Source: Streptomyces misionensis
GTDB taxonomy: Bacteria > Actinomycetota > Actinomycetes > Streptomycetales > Streptomycetaceae
Assembly (NCBI RefSeq): GCF_900104815.1
Contig: NZ_FNTD01000004.1
Location: forward strand, 7,129,001 to 7,193,000
Length of the DNA: 64,000 bases
Reading direction: 5' to 3'
The notes below the pieces were generated by a model. The model saw nothing but the letters and a program-made list of their open reading frames with translations, had not been told where the DNA came from and ran no database searches. This document shows, piece by piece, positions 10,633 to 19,136 of this stretch (position 1 is its first letter; each line of letters begins with the position of its first letter). A program made the position numbers and the translations under genes.

Positions 10633-11595
10633 TCACCGGACCACGCTCAGCGACAGCGCGAACCGCTCCTGGCCGTCGGTCCACCAGTGCGTCAACTCCA
10701 TCCCGGCGTCGGCGAGTTCCCGGACCACGCCTTCCTTGCGGAACTTGGCCGACACCTCGGTGCGCAGCTCCTCGCCCGCGGCGAACTCCACGGCGAGGTC
10801 CAGCGCGGGCACCTTCACGGTCTGCGCGGTACGCGAGCGCAGCCGCATCTCGATCCACTCGTTGCGGGCGTCCCACAGCGCCACGTGGTCGAAGGCGTCC
10901 GGGTCGAAGTCGGCGCCGAGTTCGCGGTTGACGACGTTCAGCACGTTCTTGTCGAACGCGGCCGTCACCCCGGCCGAGTCGTCGTACGCCCGGACGAGGA
11001 CCCGCTCGTCCTTGACCAGGTCGGTGCCGAGCAGCAGCCCGTCGCCGGGGGCGAGCAGGGCCCGCACCGAGGCGAGGAACGCGGCGCGTTCGGCGGGCAG
11101 CAGATTGCCGATCGTGCCGCCGAGGAACGCCACCAGCCGGGGCCCCGGCGTGCGGGGCAGGTCGAGCGGGGCGGTGAAGTCGGCGATCAGCGCGTGCACG
11201 TCGAGGCCCGGGTGCTCGGTGATGATCGCCTCGCCGGCCTGGACGAGGGCGCTCTCGCTGACGTCGACCGGGACGTACGCCGCGAGCGAGGTGAGCGCGC
11301 CGAGCAGATGGCGCGTCTTCTCCGAGGAGCCCGAGCCCAGCTCGACCAGGGTCCGGGCGCCGCTCGCGGCGGCGATCTCCCCGGAGCGGGCGGCCAGGAT
11401 CTCCCGCTCGGCCCGGGTGGGGTAGTACTCGGGCAACCCCGTGATCTCGTCGAAGAGTTCGCTGCCCCGGGCGTCGTAGAACCACTTCGGCGGCAGCCAC
11501 TTGGGATCGGCGGTCAGCCCACGGCGTACATCGGCGCGCAGCGCCGCGTCCGTGGCGTCCTCGGGGAGGGTGCGGGTGACATGCAGGGGGCTCAC
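10633..11595 (-). CDS. egtD: L-histidine N-alpha-methyltransferase EgtD
   Basis: A 320-residue SAM-dependent methyltransferase that trimethylates histidine to hercynine, the first step specific to ergothioneine. The SAM-binding motif is LVELGSGSSEKT, with PVDVSESALV and FLGGTIGNL following as in the family, and the N-terminal KWFYDARGSELFDEITGLPEYYPTRAE segment is diagnostic. The start is the GTG at 11595, placed eight bases after GGAG and overlapping the egtC stop by four bases (GTGA). It is the last gene of the minus-strand egtABCD operon and finishes four bases from a convergent gene, with no room for a separate terminator. Confidence 0.95.
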   Translation of the reverse strand: MSPLHVTRTLPEDATDAALRADVRRGLTADPKWLPPKWFYDARGSELFDEITGLPEYYPTRAEREILAARSGEIAAASGARTLVELGSGSSEKTRHLLGALTSLAAYVPVDVSESALVQAGEAIITEHPGLDVHALIADFTAPLDLPRTPGPRLVAFLGGTIGNLLPAERAAFLASVRALLAPGDGLLLGTDLVKDERVLVRAYDDSAGVTAAFDKNVLNVVNRELGADFDPDAFDHVALWDARNEWIEMRLRSRTAQTVKVPALDLAVEFAAGEELRTEVSAKFRKEGVVRELADAGMELTHWWTDGQERFALSLSVVR

Positions 11596-12371
11596 GTGCA
11601 GGGCTCCTTCGATGGTACGGCGGCCGGATCGTCCGCCGGGGCGAGCAGCACGCCGGTGCTGTCCGCGGTGAGCACGGTGCGGTCGGGGACCTCCCGCCAC
11701 AGCGGGTCGTCGTCGTACGGCTCGGAGGCGACGACCGTGCCCCGGCCGGGCTCCGTGCGGTACCAGAGGCTGTCGCCCCAGGCGGTGGCGGCGATGGTGG
11801 TGCCGTCCGTCAGCAGCAGGTTCAGCCGGGAGGCCGGGGCGGCCCGAGCGACCTCGCGGACCGCCCCGCACAGGGCCCGTTCCGGGTCGTCCCCGGCGCG
11901 CAGCCGGTGCCGCACCAGGGCCCACACGAACGCCGAGTCGGTGCGCGCCGGCAGCGACAGCAGGTCGACCGGCGGCAGCGTGGGCACCAGCGGCGCCGCC
12001 GCGTCGGGCCAGCCCGGGACCGCCCCGTTGTGGCTGAACAGCCAGCGCCCGGAGGCGAACGGCGCCGCCGCGGCCTCCGCGTCCGCGCCTGCCAGGGTGG
12101 CGTCCCGGACGGCGGCGAGCACCGCGGTCGAGCGCACCACCCGGGCCAGGTCGGCGAAGGACAGGTCGGCCCAGATCGGCCCGGCCCGCCGGTAGCGGGC
12201 GGGCGCGGGGTCCCCGGGGGCGTACCAGCCGACCCCGAACCCGTCGGCGTTGACGGTGCCGTACCGCTGCCGGCGCGGCGCCCACGACTGCCGCAGCAGG
12301 CTGTGCGCGGGCGCCACCAACAGGTCTTTCAGGGCCAACTCGGCGCCTACATAGGCGAGATGACGGCACAT
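11592..12371 (-). CDS. egtC: Gamma-glutamyl-hercynylcysteine sulfoxide hydrolase EgtC
   Basis: A 259-residue class II glutamine-amidotransferase-fold protein that removes the gamma-glutamyl group from the EgtB product. The N-terminus is MCRHLAYVG, so removal of Met exposes the catalytic Cys2; this fixes the start at 12371 even though longer frames exist. The NADGFGVGWY and FSHNGAVPGWP segments are the conserved amidotransferase loops, and ARTDSAFVWALV follows. Its ATG overlaps the egtB stop by one base (TGATG), and its stop overlaps the egtD start by four. Confidence 0.94.
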   Translation of the reverse strand: MCRHLAYVGAELALKDLLVAPAHSLLRQSWAPRRQRYGTVNADGFGVGWYAPGDPAPARYRRAGPIWADLSFADLARVVRSTAVLAAVRDATLAGADAEAAAAPFASGRWLFSHNGAVPGWPDAAAPLVPTLPPVDLLSLPARTDSAFVWALVRHRLRAGDDPERALCGAVREVARAAPASRLNLLLTDGTTIAATAWGDSLWYRTEPGRGTVVASEPYDDDPLWREVPDRTVLTADSTGVLLAPADDPAAVPSKEPCT

Positions 12372-13708
12372 CAGACGTCCTCCGAGCGGGCGGTGCGGAA
12401 GCCGGAGAAGATCTGCCGCCGGATCGGGTAGTCCCAGTTGCGGAACGTCCCCCGGCAGGCCACCGGGTCCACGGCGAACGAACCTCCGCGCAGCACCTTG
12501 TACTCCGGGCCGAAGAACACCTCCGAGTACTCCTTGTACGGGAACGCCCGGAACCCCGGATACGGCAGGAAGTCGCTCGCGGTCCACTCCCACACGTCGC
12601 CGATCAACTGCCGTACGCCGTGCGGCGACTCACCCGCCGGGTAGCTGCCGGCCGGGGCGGGCCCCAGGTGTCGCTGACCCAGGTTGGCGTGGTGCGGTGC
12701 CGGGTCGGCGTCGCCCCAGGGGTAGCGCCGGGTGCGGCCGGTGGCCGGGTCGTGCCGGGCGGCCTTCTCCCACTCCGCCTCGGTGGGCAGCCGGCGCCCG
12801 GCCCAGCGGGCGTAGGCGTCGGCCTCGTACCAGCACACGTGCAGCACCGGCTCGTCCGGCGGCACCGCCTCGGTGGTGCCGAAGCGGCGGCGCAGCCAGC
12901 GGTCGCCGTCGCGCCGCCAGAACAGCGGGGCGGTGATGCCGTGCCGCCGGATGTGCGCCCAGCCCTCCGGGGCCCACCAGCGCTCGGTGTCGTAGCCGCC
13001 GTCCTCGATGAACGCCTGGTACGCGCCGTTCGTCACCGGCGTGGTGTCGATCCGGAAGGACGCCACCTCCCGGACGTGCGCCGGGCGTTCGTTGTCCAGT
13101 GCCCACGGCTCACCGGAGGTGCCCATGGTGAACGGGCCGCCGGGTATCAGGACCTCGGCCGGACCGGTGAACGGCGGGCCCGGCTCCGGGTCCGGCGCCG
13201 TGAGCACCGCCGGACCGGTACGCAGCTGATGGGTGATCAGCATCGTCTCGTCGTGCTGCTGTTCGTGCTGAGCGATCATTCCGAAGGCGAACCCGGCCTC
13301 GGTCAGCCGGGTGCCGTGGAAGTCGGCGCCCGCCAGCAGGTCCAGCGCCCGGCCGCGGACCTCGGCCGCGTAGCGCCGGGCCTCCGCGGGCGGCAGCAGC
13401 GGCAGCGAGGGCCGCTCGGCACGCGGATGCTCGAAGGCGTCGTAGAGGCTGTCGATCTCCGGGCGCATCGCCTCCCGGCCGCCGACGTTCCGCAGCAGCC
13501 ACAGCTCCTCCTGGTTGCCGATGTGCGCGAGGTCCCACACCAGCGGGGACATCAACGGCGAGTGCTGCGCGGTCAGTTCGGGTCCGTCGACGCACGTGGT
13601 CAGCAAGGTGGTGCGGTCCCGGGCCCTGGTCAGCGAGGCCAGCGCGCGCTCGCGCAGGGCCTCGGCGTCCCACTGAGCAGTCGTGGTGTCGGTCTCGGGG
13701 GCGGTCAT
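12371..13708 (-). CDS. egtB: Hercynine oxygenase EgtB
   Basis: A 445-residue non-haem iron sulfoxide synthase that joins hercynine to gamma-glutamylcysteine with O2. The N-terminal DinB-like domain holds the three-His iron site: His in DLAHIGNQEE and the pair in HEQQHDE (HX3HXE). The C-terminal formylglycine-generating-enzyme-like domain runs from IPGGPFTMGTSG through WEKAARHDPATG to DVWEWTASDF and LRGGSFAVDP, ending in FSGFRTARSED. The ATG at 13708 has an AAGGA ribosome site and overlaps the egtA stop by four bases (ATGA). An upstream in-frame extension lies wholly inside egtA. Confidence 0.95.
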   Translation of the reverse strand: MTAPETDTTTAQWDAEALRERALASLTRARDRTTLLTTCVDGPELTAQHSPLMSPLVWDLAHIGNQEELWLLRNVGGREAMRPEIDSLYDAFEHPRAERPSLPLLPPAEARRYAAEVRGRALDLLAGADFHGTRLTEAGFAFGMIAQHEQQHDETMLITHQLRTGPAVLTAPDPEPGPPFTGPAEVLIPGGPFTMGTSGEPWALDNERPAHVREVASFRIDTTPVTNGAYQAFIEDGGYDTERWWAPEGWAHIRRHGITAPLFWRRDGDRWLRRRFGTTEAVPPDEPVLHVCWYEADAYARWAGRRLPTEAEWEKAARHDPATGRTRRYPWGDADPAPHHANLGQRHLGPAPAGSYPAGESPHGVRQLIGDVWEWTASDFLPYPGFRAFPYKEYSEVFFGPEYKVLRGGSFAVDPVACRGTFRNWDYPIRRQIFSGFRTARSEDV

Positions 13709-15039
13709 GTCGGGATGTCCTTCCTGCCGTGGGCGGTTCGGCCGCCCGCGGCCGGGGAGATGCGCGTGCCGGGCAGCGCGTCCAGCAGGTCGTCGGCCGG
13801 GCAGCGGCCCCGGGCCACATGGCGCTCCAGGTACCCGGCGACGGCGTCCGTCAGCTCGGCGGTGGCGCCGAGCCGGGGCAGGGCGTCCAGCGCCGCCGCG
13901 AAACACACGGCGGCCACCTCGCGCAGCTCCGGGTCGGCGAGCCCCCGCCGGGCCGCGTCGGTCCACAGCGGGTTGTGCGGTGCGGGCAGGTTATGGGCCC
14001 GCTCCGCCAGCGTCTTCACGCTCCGGTAGGCGGTCTCGGCGGCCATCGGGTCGTCGAAGAGCGCCGCCGTCACCGCGAGCGGCACGATCCAGCCGTCCTC
14101 GCCGGGCTGCGCGTCGATCATCCGCAGCTCCAGGTGACCGCGCGGCCTGACCGGCGGGAAGAGGGTGGTGAGGTGGTAGTCCAGATCCGCCCGGGTGGGC
14201 GGCCGGGGCCGTCGCGAGCGCGTCCACTCCCGGAAGGTCAGCCGCTCGGGTACCTCCCACGGTCCGCTGTCCCGGCGCACGCACATCACCGGGGAGTCCA
14301 GCACGTGCCGGGCCCACGCGGCCCGCGGCTCCTCGTCCAGCGGGGGCGCTCCCGCGCGGCCCGCGCCGATCTCCATCCACATCAGCTGCCGGGTGGACAG
14401 CCAGCCCGTCGGCAGCCCGCCGATCAGCGGGGAGTTGGCGAAGGCGGCCACCAGGACCGCGCCCAGCTGGTGCGCCAGCCACCAGCGCCGCCCGTGCCCC
14501 AGCGGGCCCGGCTCCTCGTAGCCCGCGTCGACGCAGACCTGGACGGAGGCGGAGGCCCGCATCATGTGGCGGCCGGCCGGGCCGGTGCGGTCCAGACACG
14601 CCTCCATCGCGTCGTAGCGCGGCTCGCGCAGGAACCGGCGCGGCAGACGGAAGGGGTCGTGGCCGATGCCGACGAGGTCGAGCCCGTCCCCGGCGAGGAC
14701 GGTGCGCACGGCGGCCAGGTCGGCGCGGACGGTCCGGACGCACTCCATCAGGGAGGCGGCGGGCGGCGAGCTGAGCTCCAGCTGACCGCCGGGCTCCACG
14801 GTGAGCGCCGAACCGAGGGGCACGGCCCGCAGCGCGGCGTAGGCCGCGGCAAGCCGTTCGGGTGTCACGGGGCGCTGTGGCGAACCCCGCTCGTGGACGA
14901 GCCATTCCAGCTCCACACCGAGGGTGCGGGGCGGCCCGGTCTTGAAGCAGATGCCCTGGACCAGGGCGTCCACCTCGGCCTCGGTGACGGCGGTACGGTC
15001 CTCCGTACAGTCACCACCGTCGGTGATCGCATCGGACAT
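13705..15039 (-). CDS. egtA: Glutamate-cysteine ligase EgtA
   Basis: A 444-residue GCS2-family ligase that makes gamma-glutamylcysteine from glutamate, cysteine and ATP for EgtB. Family motifs include LGVELEWLVHE near the N-terminus, EPGGQLELSSPP, and GRHMMRASASVQVCVDAG. The ATG at 15039 (MSDAITDGG) has AGGAT just upstream; a longer frame reaching 15138 adds residues unlike the family. It is the first gene of the egtABCD operon. The fifth gene, egtE (the C-S lyase), is not in this window, so lysis of the sulfoxide must be by an enzyme encoded elsewhere. The promoter should lie in 15040-15200. Confidence 0.93.
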   Translation of the reverse strand: MSDAITDGGDCTEDRTAVTEAEVDALVQGICFKTGPPRTLGVELEWLVHERGSPQRPVTPERLAAAYAALRAVPLGSALTVEPGGQLELSSPPAASLMECVRTVRADLAAVRTVLAGDGLDLVGIGHDPFRLPRRFLREPRYDAMEACLDRTGPAGRHMMRASASVQVCVDAGYEEPGPLGHGRRWWLAHQLGAVLVAAFANSPLIGGLPTGWLSTRQLMWMEIGAGRAGAPPLDEEPRAAWARHVLDSPVMCVRRDSGPWEVPERLTFREWTRSRRPRPPTRADLDYHLTTLFPPVRPRGHLELRMIDAQPGEDGWIVPLAVTAALFDDPMAAETAYRSVKTLAERAHNLPAPHNPLWTDAARRGLADPELREVAAVCFAAALDALPRLGATAELTDAVAGYLERHVARGRCPADDLLDALPGTRISPAAGGRTAHGRKDIPT

Positions 15040-15255
15040 GTCGGGATCCTCCTGAGATTCCACCATGCCGCCGGTCCGGTGTTCGATGAGCCGGGCCGGC
15101 ACTCGTCCCACCCAAGACCCTTGTGCCGGTTCGCACAAGACCGCCGTTCCGGGCGTTCTTCGACCGTTCGTCTCCGTGACCGTCCGTGGTTACGGCGGGC
15201 TCCGTGAGCGGGAAACTCCGTTGCACCGCATACCAGCATCACCCAGGATGACCGC

Positions 15256-15318
15256 ATGAGCACGACGGGGGAGACCGCGCGGGCCGCGGTCACGGCGCCC
15301 ACGGGGGTGGCGCCATGA
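15256..15318 (+). CDS. Possible 20-codon leader ORF before the PARG-like gene
   Basis: ATG at 15256 opens a 20-codon frame (MSTTGETARAAVTAPTGVAP) whose TGA at 15316 overlaps the start of the next gene by four bases (ATGA). An AGGA stands about eight bases upstream (CAGGATGACCGC). The overlap has the geometry used for translational coupling throughout this window, so ribosomes finishing this frame could feed the downstream gene. There is no recognisable peptide family, and in DNA this GC-rich a chance frame of this size is common. Treat as possible only. Confidence 0.25.
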   Translation: MSTTGETARAAVTAPTGVAP

Positions 15319-16136
15319 GCGCGCGCCTGCGCGGGATCGCCGCGCAGACGGAAGAGATCGTGGCGGCGGGTCGCTACCGGGCCCCGGACGGCCGGGAGGT
15401 ACCGCTCGCGGCGGCCGTCGAGGCCGCCAGGGCCGGCACCCGGATGTACGGCCCCGGGCCGGTCCCGGTGCCGCCCGCACCCGGCACCGAACAGTTCGTC
15501 GAGGTCACCGGCGAGAGCAGCACGGAGGCGGCCCGCAGACTGGCCGGCGCCCCGGTGGCCGTACTGAACTTCGCCTCCGCGCGGAACCCCGGCGGCGGCT
15601 ACCTCAACGGCGCCCAGGCCCAGGAGGAGGCCCTGTGCCGCGCCTCCGCGCTGTACACCTGCCTGCTGGAGGCCCGGGAGTTCTACGAGCACCACCGCGC
15701 CGACCGTGACCCGCTCTACTCCGACCGGGTGATCCACAGCCCGGCGGTGCCCGTCTTCCGCGACGACCGGGGGCGGCTGCTGGCCGAGCCCCACCTCGTG
15801 GGCTTCCTGACCGCCGCCGCCCCCAACGCGGGTGTGCTGCGGCGCCGGAGCCCCGAGCGCGCCGCCGAGATCCCGGCCGCCCTCGCCACGCGGGCCGAAC
15901 GGGTCCTGGAGACCGCCGCCGCCCACGGCTACCGGCGCCTGGTCCTCGGCGCCTGGGGCTGCGGCGTCTTCCGGAACGACCCGGCCCAGGTCGCGGAGGC
16001 CTTCCGCGCGCTGCTCGGGTCCGGGGGCCGGTTCGCGGGGACCTTCGAGCACGTGGTCTTCGGCGTGCTCGACCGGTCACCGGGGGCCACGGTGCGGGAG
16101 GCCTTCGCGCGGGCCTTCCCGCACGCCGGCGGCTGA
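15315..16136 (+). CDS. PARG-like ADP-ribose glycohydrolase (TIGR02452 family)
   Basis: A 273-residue macrodomain-type protein of the bacterial poly(ADP-ribose) glycohydrolase group. The family signature GGG followed by QEE is exact: NPGGGYLNGAQAQEEALCRAS (Gly93-95, Gln103-Glu105), where the second Glu is the catalytic acid in characterised bacterial PARGs. LVLGAWGCGVFRNDP near residue 215 is the second conserved loop binding the distal phosphates. It should remove ADP-ribose chains or act on a related ADP-ribosylated substrate in the cytoplasm. The ATG at 15315 follows GGGGTGGC. The matching ADP-ribosyltransferase is not adjacent. Confidence 0.88.
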   Translation: MSARLRGIAAQTEEIVAAGRYRAPDGREVPLAAAVEAARAGTRMYGPGPVPVPPAPGTEQFVEVTGESSTEAARRLAGAPVAVLNFASARNPGGGYLNGAQAQEEALCRASALYTCLLEAREFYEHHRADRDPLYSDRVIHSPAVPVFRDDRGRLLAEPHLVGFLTAAAPNAGVLRRRSPERAAEIPAALATRAERVLETAAAHGYRRLVLGAWGCGVFRNDPAQVAEAFRALLGSGGRFAGTFEHVVFGVLDRSPGATVREAFARAFPHAGG

Positions 16137-16151
16137 GCCTGGGGTAGCGGG

Positions 16152-16239
16152 CCTCGGCCTTCGTGCGGATGTTCCCGTGCGGGTTCCGGTACGAGGGCGG
16201 CCGGGCGCCGCCTCGGCCGTCGTGCGGATGTCCCCGCGC
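16152..16239 (+). repeat. Imperfect 29-bp direct repeat, two copies
   Basis: A 29-base unit beginning CCTCGGCC, with GTCGTGCGGATG or TTCGTGCGGATG inside, occurs at 16152-16180 and again at 16211-16239 (26 of 29 matching), offset 59 bases. It fills the gap between the PARG-like gene and the 3' end of the convergent PemK/MazF-like gene. No hairpin or mobile-element end is associated, so it is most simply a local duplication. Confidence 0.5.
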
Positions 16240-16273
16240 GCGGGCGGCTGTGCGCCGAGGTCCGGCGCCGTGC

Positions 16274-16726
16274 TCAGGTCCAGCCGTACCGCTCGTGCAG
16301 CCGCTGCCGGACGAGGTTGAACCGCATCCGGTCCAGCGCGCACGCCTCCCGGCGCATCCCGTCCTCGTGCAGCCGCAGCACCCGGTCCACGTCCACCCAG
16401 GAGTCGCGCCCCGAGCGGTCCCACGGCCCGCTGCCGATCGCCACCCACTCCCGGTCGCCGTCGTGCCGCTTGCTGGAGAGCTGGACGGCCAGCAGGGTGC
16501 CCGCCGCCTCCCGGGCGACGACCAGCACCGGCCGGTCCTTGCCCCGCCCGTCGTTCTCCTCGAACGGCACCCAGGTCCAGACGATCTCGCCGGGGTCCGG
16601 ATCGCCGTCGCAGGCAGGGGAGTACTCGGTCCGCACCCGGCCGACCTCGCGCGGGTCGGCCTCGGCGGTGGCGTGCGGGCCGTGACGGCCGGGGACGTTC
16701 TCATCGGTGTGGGTGTACGTGCTCAC
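16274..16726 (-). CDS. PemK/MazF-family endoribonuclease-like protein
   Basis: A 150-residue protein. The first ~40 residues are a charged, probably disordered extension; then PGEIVWTWVPFEENDGRGKDRPVLVVARE matches the opening barrel of PemK/MazF toxins, including the P-G-(D/E)-(I/V) turn and the R-P-V-L-V strand. VQLSSKRHDGDREWVAIGSGPWD follows. Streptomyces carries many such longer MazF-like proteins; no antitoxin gene precedes it, so it may be an orphan that is regulated or inactive. RNA cleavage is inferred from family only. Confidence 0.7.
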   Translation of the reverse strand: MSTYTHTDENVPGRHGPHATAEADPREVGRVRTEYSPACDGDPDPGEIVWTWVPFEENDGRGKDRPVLVVAREAAGTLLAVQLSSKRHDGDREWVAIGSGPWDRSGRDSWVDVDRVLRLHEDGMRREACALDRMRFNLVRQRLHERYGWT

Positions 16727-16806
16727 GGGGGCACCCTAGCTGGCCGTCAAATTCCCTGTCGCGGCCCCTGGTTGGCCCGCCTCGACGGTCGGAACGGTCC
16801 GGAAGA

Positions 16807-16848
16807 TTGACATGACTGGGACACGCTCCCATCATGGGAGCGCTCCCA
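16807..16848 (+). promoter_or_regulatory. Promoter with CebR-type operator
   Basis: A consensus -35 TTGACA (16807-16812), a 17-base spacer and a -10 CATCAT (16830-16835) form a strong promoter. The perfect 14-base palindrome TGGGAGCGCTCCCA at 16835-16848, the known CebR (cellobiose/cellotriose-responsive LacI repressor) operator sequence, begins on the last base of the -10 and covers the expected start of transcription. A second perfect inverted repeat with 9-base arms (CGCTCCCAT / ATGGGAGCG, 16824-16842, one-base spacer) overlaps it, so the site could accept two staggered dimers. The gene it serves starts at 16971. Confidence 0.85.
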
Positions 16849-16970
16849 AGCCCCGCTCGCCGTCGCCTCGCCGACGGTCGGCGCGGTCGCTGCACGCCGC
16901 ACGTTCCCCGTTCATCGTCCGGCTCCGCGGCGTGGCCCCGGGCCGGCGCTCACCCGGGAGGAACACCCCC

Positions 16971-19070
16971 ATGCTGTTCCGCAGGAGACGACCAGACGGG
17001 CCGCGTCGCCCGCTCGCCGTCGCGGCCTCGGCAGCCCTGGCCGTGGCGGCCGCGGTGCTGCCGCTCGCCACGCCCGCCGCCGCGGCCGACCCGGCCGACA
17101 TCACGGTCACGGTCAACGCGAGCGCGGGCCTGGGCACCGTCAGCCCGACCGCGCTCGGCGCCAACACCGCCATCTGGGACGCGAACATGAACGACCCGGA
17201 GGTGGCCTCCCTGTACCGGTCCGCGGGGATCGGCGCGCTGCGCTACCCGGGCGGCTCCTACGCCGACATCTACCACTGGGCCGACAACACCGCGCCCGGC
17301 GGTTACGTCGCCCCGGGCACCGACTTCGACGCCTTCATGGGCACCGTCAAGGCCACCGGCGCCCAGCCGATCCTGATCGCCAACTACGGCTCCGGGACGG
17401 CCAAGGAGGCCGCGGACTGGGTCCGGTACGCCAACGTCACCAAGGGCTACGGGGCCAAGTACTGGGAGATCGGCAACGAGATCTACGGCAACGGCGTCTA
17501 CGGCAGCGGCTGGGAGAACGACACCCACGCCGACAAGACCCCCGACCAGTACGCCCGGGAGGTCGAGGCGTACGCCAAGGCCATGAAGGCGGTCGACCCG
17601 ACCGTCAAGATCGGCGCGGTGCTCACCATGCCCGGCAACTGGCCCGACGGTTCGGTGGCCACCGGGGACACCGGCGACTGGAACCACACCGTGCTCGCCG
17701 CGGTCGCCCACGACATCGACTTCGTGAGCGTGCACTGGTACCCCAACACCAGCGGCGAGCAGTCGCTGGCCGCCGTACGGCAGTTGCCCGGTGAGCTGCG
17801 CGAGGTGCGCAACCTGGTGAACCGGTACGCGGGCGCCGACTCCGCGCGGATCGGCATCGCGATGACCGAGGTGAACTCCAACTCCGGCGGCGGCGCCTTC
17901 ACCAGCAGGCCCAACGGCCTCTTCGCCGCGGAGGCCATGATGACGGCGATGGAGAACGGCGTCTTCACCGTGGACTGGTGGGACACCCACAACGGCGCGG
18001 GCGGCATCACCACCGTGGGCGGTGAGACCGACTACGGCGACATGGGCATGCTGTCCAACGGCAGTTGCACCGGCAGCGTCTGCGAGCCGGCGGTGAACAC
18101 CCCGTTCGCGCCGTACTACGGCATCAAGACGCTCGGCGCTCTCAGCGACCCCGGCGACACCATGGTGGCCTCCGGCACCTCCGGTTCCGAGGTCTCCTCG
18201 CACGCGGTGCTCCGGGCCGACGGCGACCTCAGCGTGCTGCTGCTGAACCAGAGCACCACCACCGAGCACACCGTGGACCTGCGCTACCTGGGCTTCACCG
18301 CCGGCTCCGCCGCCCCGCAGGTGCAGCGCTGGGCACCCGGCGACGACGGTCTGGTCGACGCGACCGGCACCGCCACGGCCGGCTCGGTCACCCTGGCGCC
18401 CTCCTCCATCACCGTGCTGACGACGCATCCGAAGAGCGGCACCGGATCCTCCGCCGCCACCGTCGGCGCCCCCGGCACACCGCAGACCACCTCGGTCGGC
18501 GCCGACAGCGCCACCCTGAGCTGGCCGGCCGCCGACGGAGCGGTGGACCGGTACGAGGTCTACGAGCAGCTCGGCACCGGCCTCCAGCTGCTCGGTTCGT
18601 CCACCGGCACCTCCGCCACGATCCGCAACCTGCCGGCCGGCTCCCGGCACACGGTCAACGTGCTGGCCCGGGACAAGGCGGGACACCTCTCCCGGCCCTC
18701 CGTGCCGCTGACCTTCACCACCGGTACGCCGGACGACAGCACCTGCACCGTCTCGTACCAGGTGACCTCCGGCTGGGGCAACGGCTTCGTCTCCGACGTG
18801 GTGGTGAGCAACGTCGGCCCGGCCGACATCGACGGCTGGACGCTGACCTTCGACTGGCCGTCGGCCGGGCAGTCCGTCTCCTCGTGGTGGAACGCCGACG
18901 TCACCAGCGACGGGCAGCACGTCCACGTGACCAGCACCGACAGCAACGCCCGGCTCGCGCCGAACGGCGGAAACTCCGCCGAGTTCGGCTTCGTGGGCGC
19001 CAACGACGGCGCCAACCCCGCTCCGACGGCCTTCACCCTCAACGGAACGGTCTGCCGGACGATCTCCTGA
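16971..19070 (+). CDS. Secreted clan GH-A glycosidase with FnIII and CBM2 domains
   Basis: A 699-residue secreted plant-polysaccharide hydrolase. MLFRRRRPDGPRRP followed by an alanine-rich helix and PAAAAD (residues 35-40) is a Sec signal peptide, possibly Tat-compatible. The catalytic barrel resembles GH51-type alpha-L-arabinofuranosidases and related cellulases: the acid/base is probably Glu170 in YWEIGNEIYG and the nucleophile Glu300 in IAMTEVNSNSG. A beta-sandwich follows, then a fibronectin III module (about 485-575) and a C-terminal CBM2 (about 585-699) with terminal cysteines and the WW/W aromatic pattern for cellulose binding. GGGAGG precedes the ATG. The CebR operator implies induction by cello-oligosaccharides. 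Exact substrate uncertain between arabinoxylan and beta-glucan. Confidence 0.85.
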   Translation: MLFRRRRPDGPRRPLAVAASAALAVAAAVLPLATPAAAADPADITVTVNASAGLGTVSPTALGANTAIWDANMNDPEVASLYRSAGIGALRYPGGSYADIYHWADNTAPGGYVAPGTDFDAFMGTVKATGAQPILIANYGSGTAKEAADWVRYANVTKGYGAKYWEIGNEIYGNGVYGSGWENDTHADKTPDQYAREVEAYAKAMKAVDPTVKIGAVLTMPGNWPDGSVATGDTGDWNHTVLAAVAHDIDFVSVHWYPNTSGEQSLAAVRQLPGELREVRNLVNRYAGADSARIGIAMTEVNSNSGGGAFTSRPNGLFAAEAMMTAMENGVFTVDWWDTHNGAGGITTVGGETDYGDMGMLSNGSCTGSVCEPAVNTPFAPYYGIKTLGALSDPGDTMVASGTSGSEVSSHAVLRADGDLSVLLLNQSTTTEHTVDLRYLGFTAGSAAPQVQRWAPGDDGLVDATGTATAGSVTLAPSSITVLTTHPKSGTGSSAATVGAPGTPQTTSVGADSATLSWPAADGAVDRYEVYEQLGTGLQLLGSSTGTSATIRNLPAGSRHTVNVLARDKAGHLSRPSVPLTFTTGTPDDSTCTVSYQVTSGWGNGFVSDVVVSNVGPADIDGWTLTFDWPSAGQSVSSWWNADVTSDGQHVHVTSTDSNARLAPNGGNSAEFGFVGANDGANPAPTAFTLNGTVCRTIS

Positions 19071-19078
19071 GCACGGAG

Positions 19079-19106
19079 CCCTGGGTGGGGGCGACCCCAC
19101 CCAGGG
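19079..19106. terminator. Bidirectional hairpin terminator
   Basis: Perfect 12-base-pair stem CCCTGGGTGGGG / CCCCACCCAGGG with a GCGA tetraloop, eight bases after the glycosidase stop and about 30 bases from the stop of the convergent MDR gene. It has no U-tract, as is usual in Streptomyces, and can serve both strands. Confidence 0.85.
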
Positions 19107-19136
19107 CGGGACTCCCGGGCGCGGAGCCCTCCGGGC

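Noticed and set aside
12371..13966. 531-residue EgtB with an N-terminal extension
   Set aside because: The extension lies inside egtA in another frame; the ATG at 13708 has a ribosome site and the ATGA overlap seen across this operon.
16274..16726. MazF-like gene with a hidden antitoxin upstream
   Set aside because: The 244 bases upstream contain only the CebR-controlled promoter of the divergent glycosidase; no antitoxin-sized frame with a ribosome site was found.
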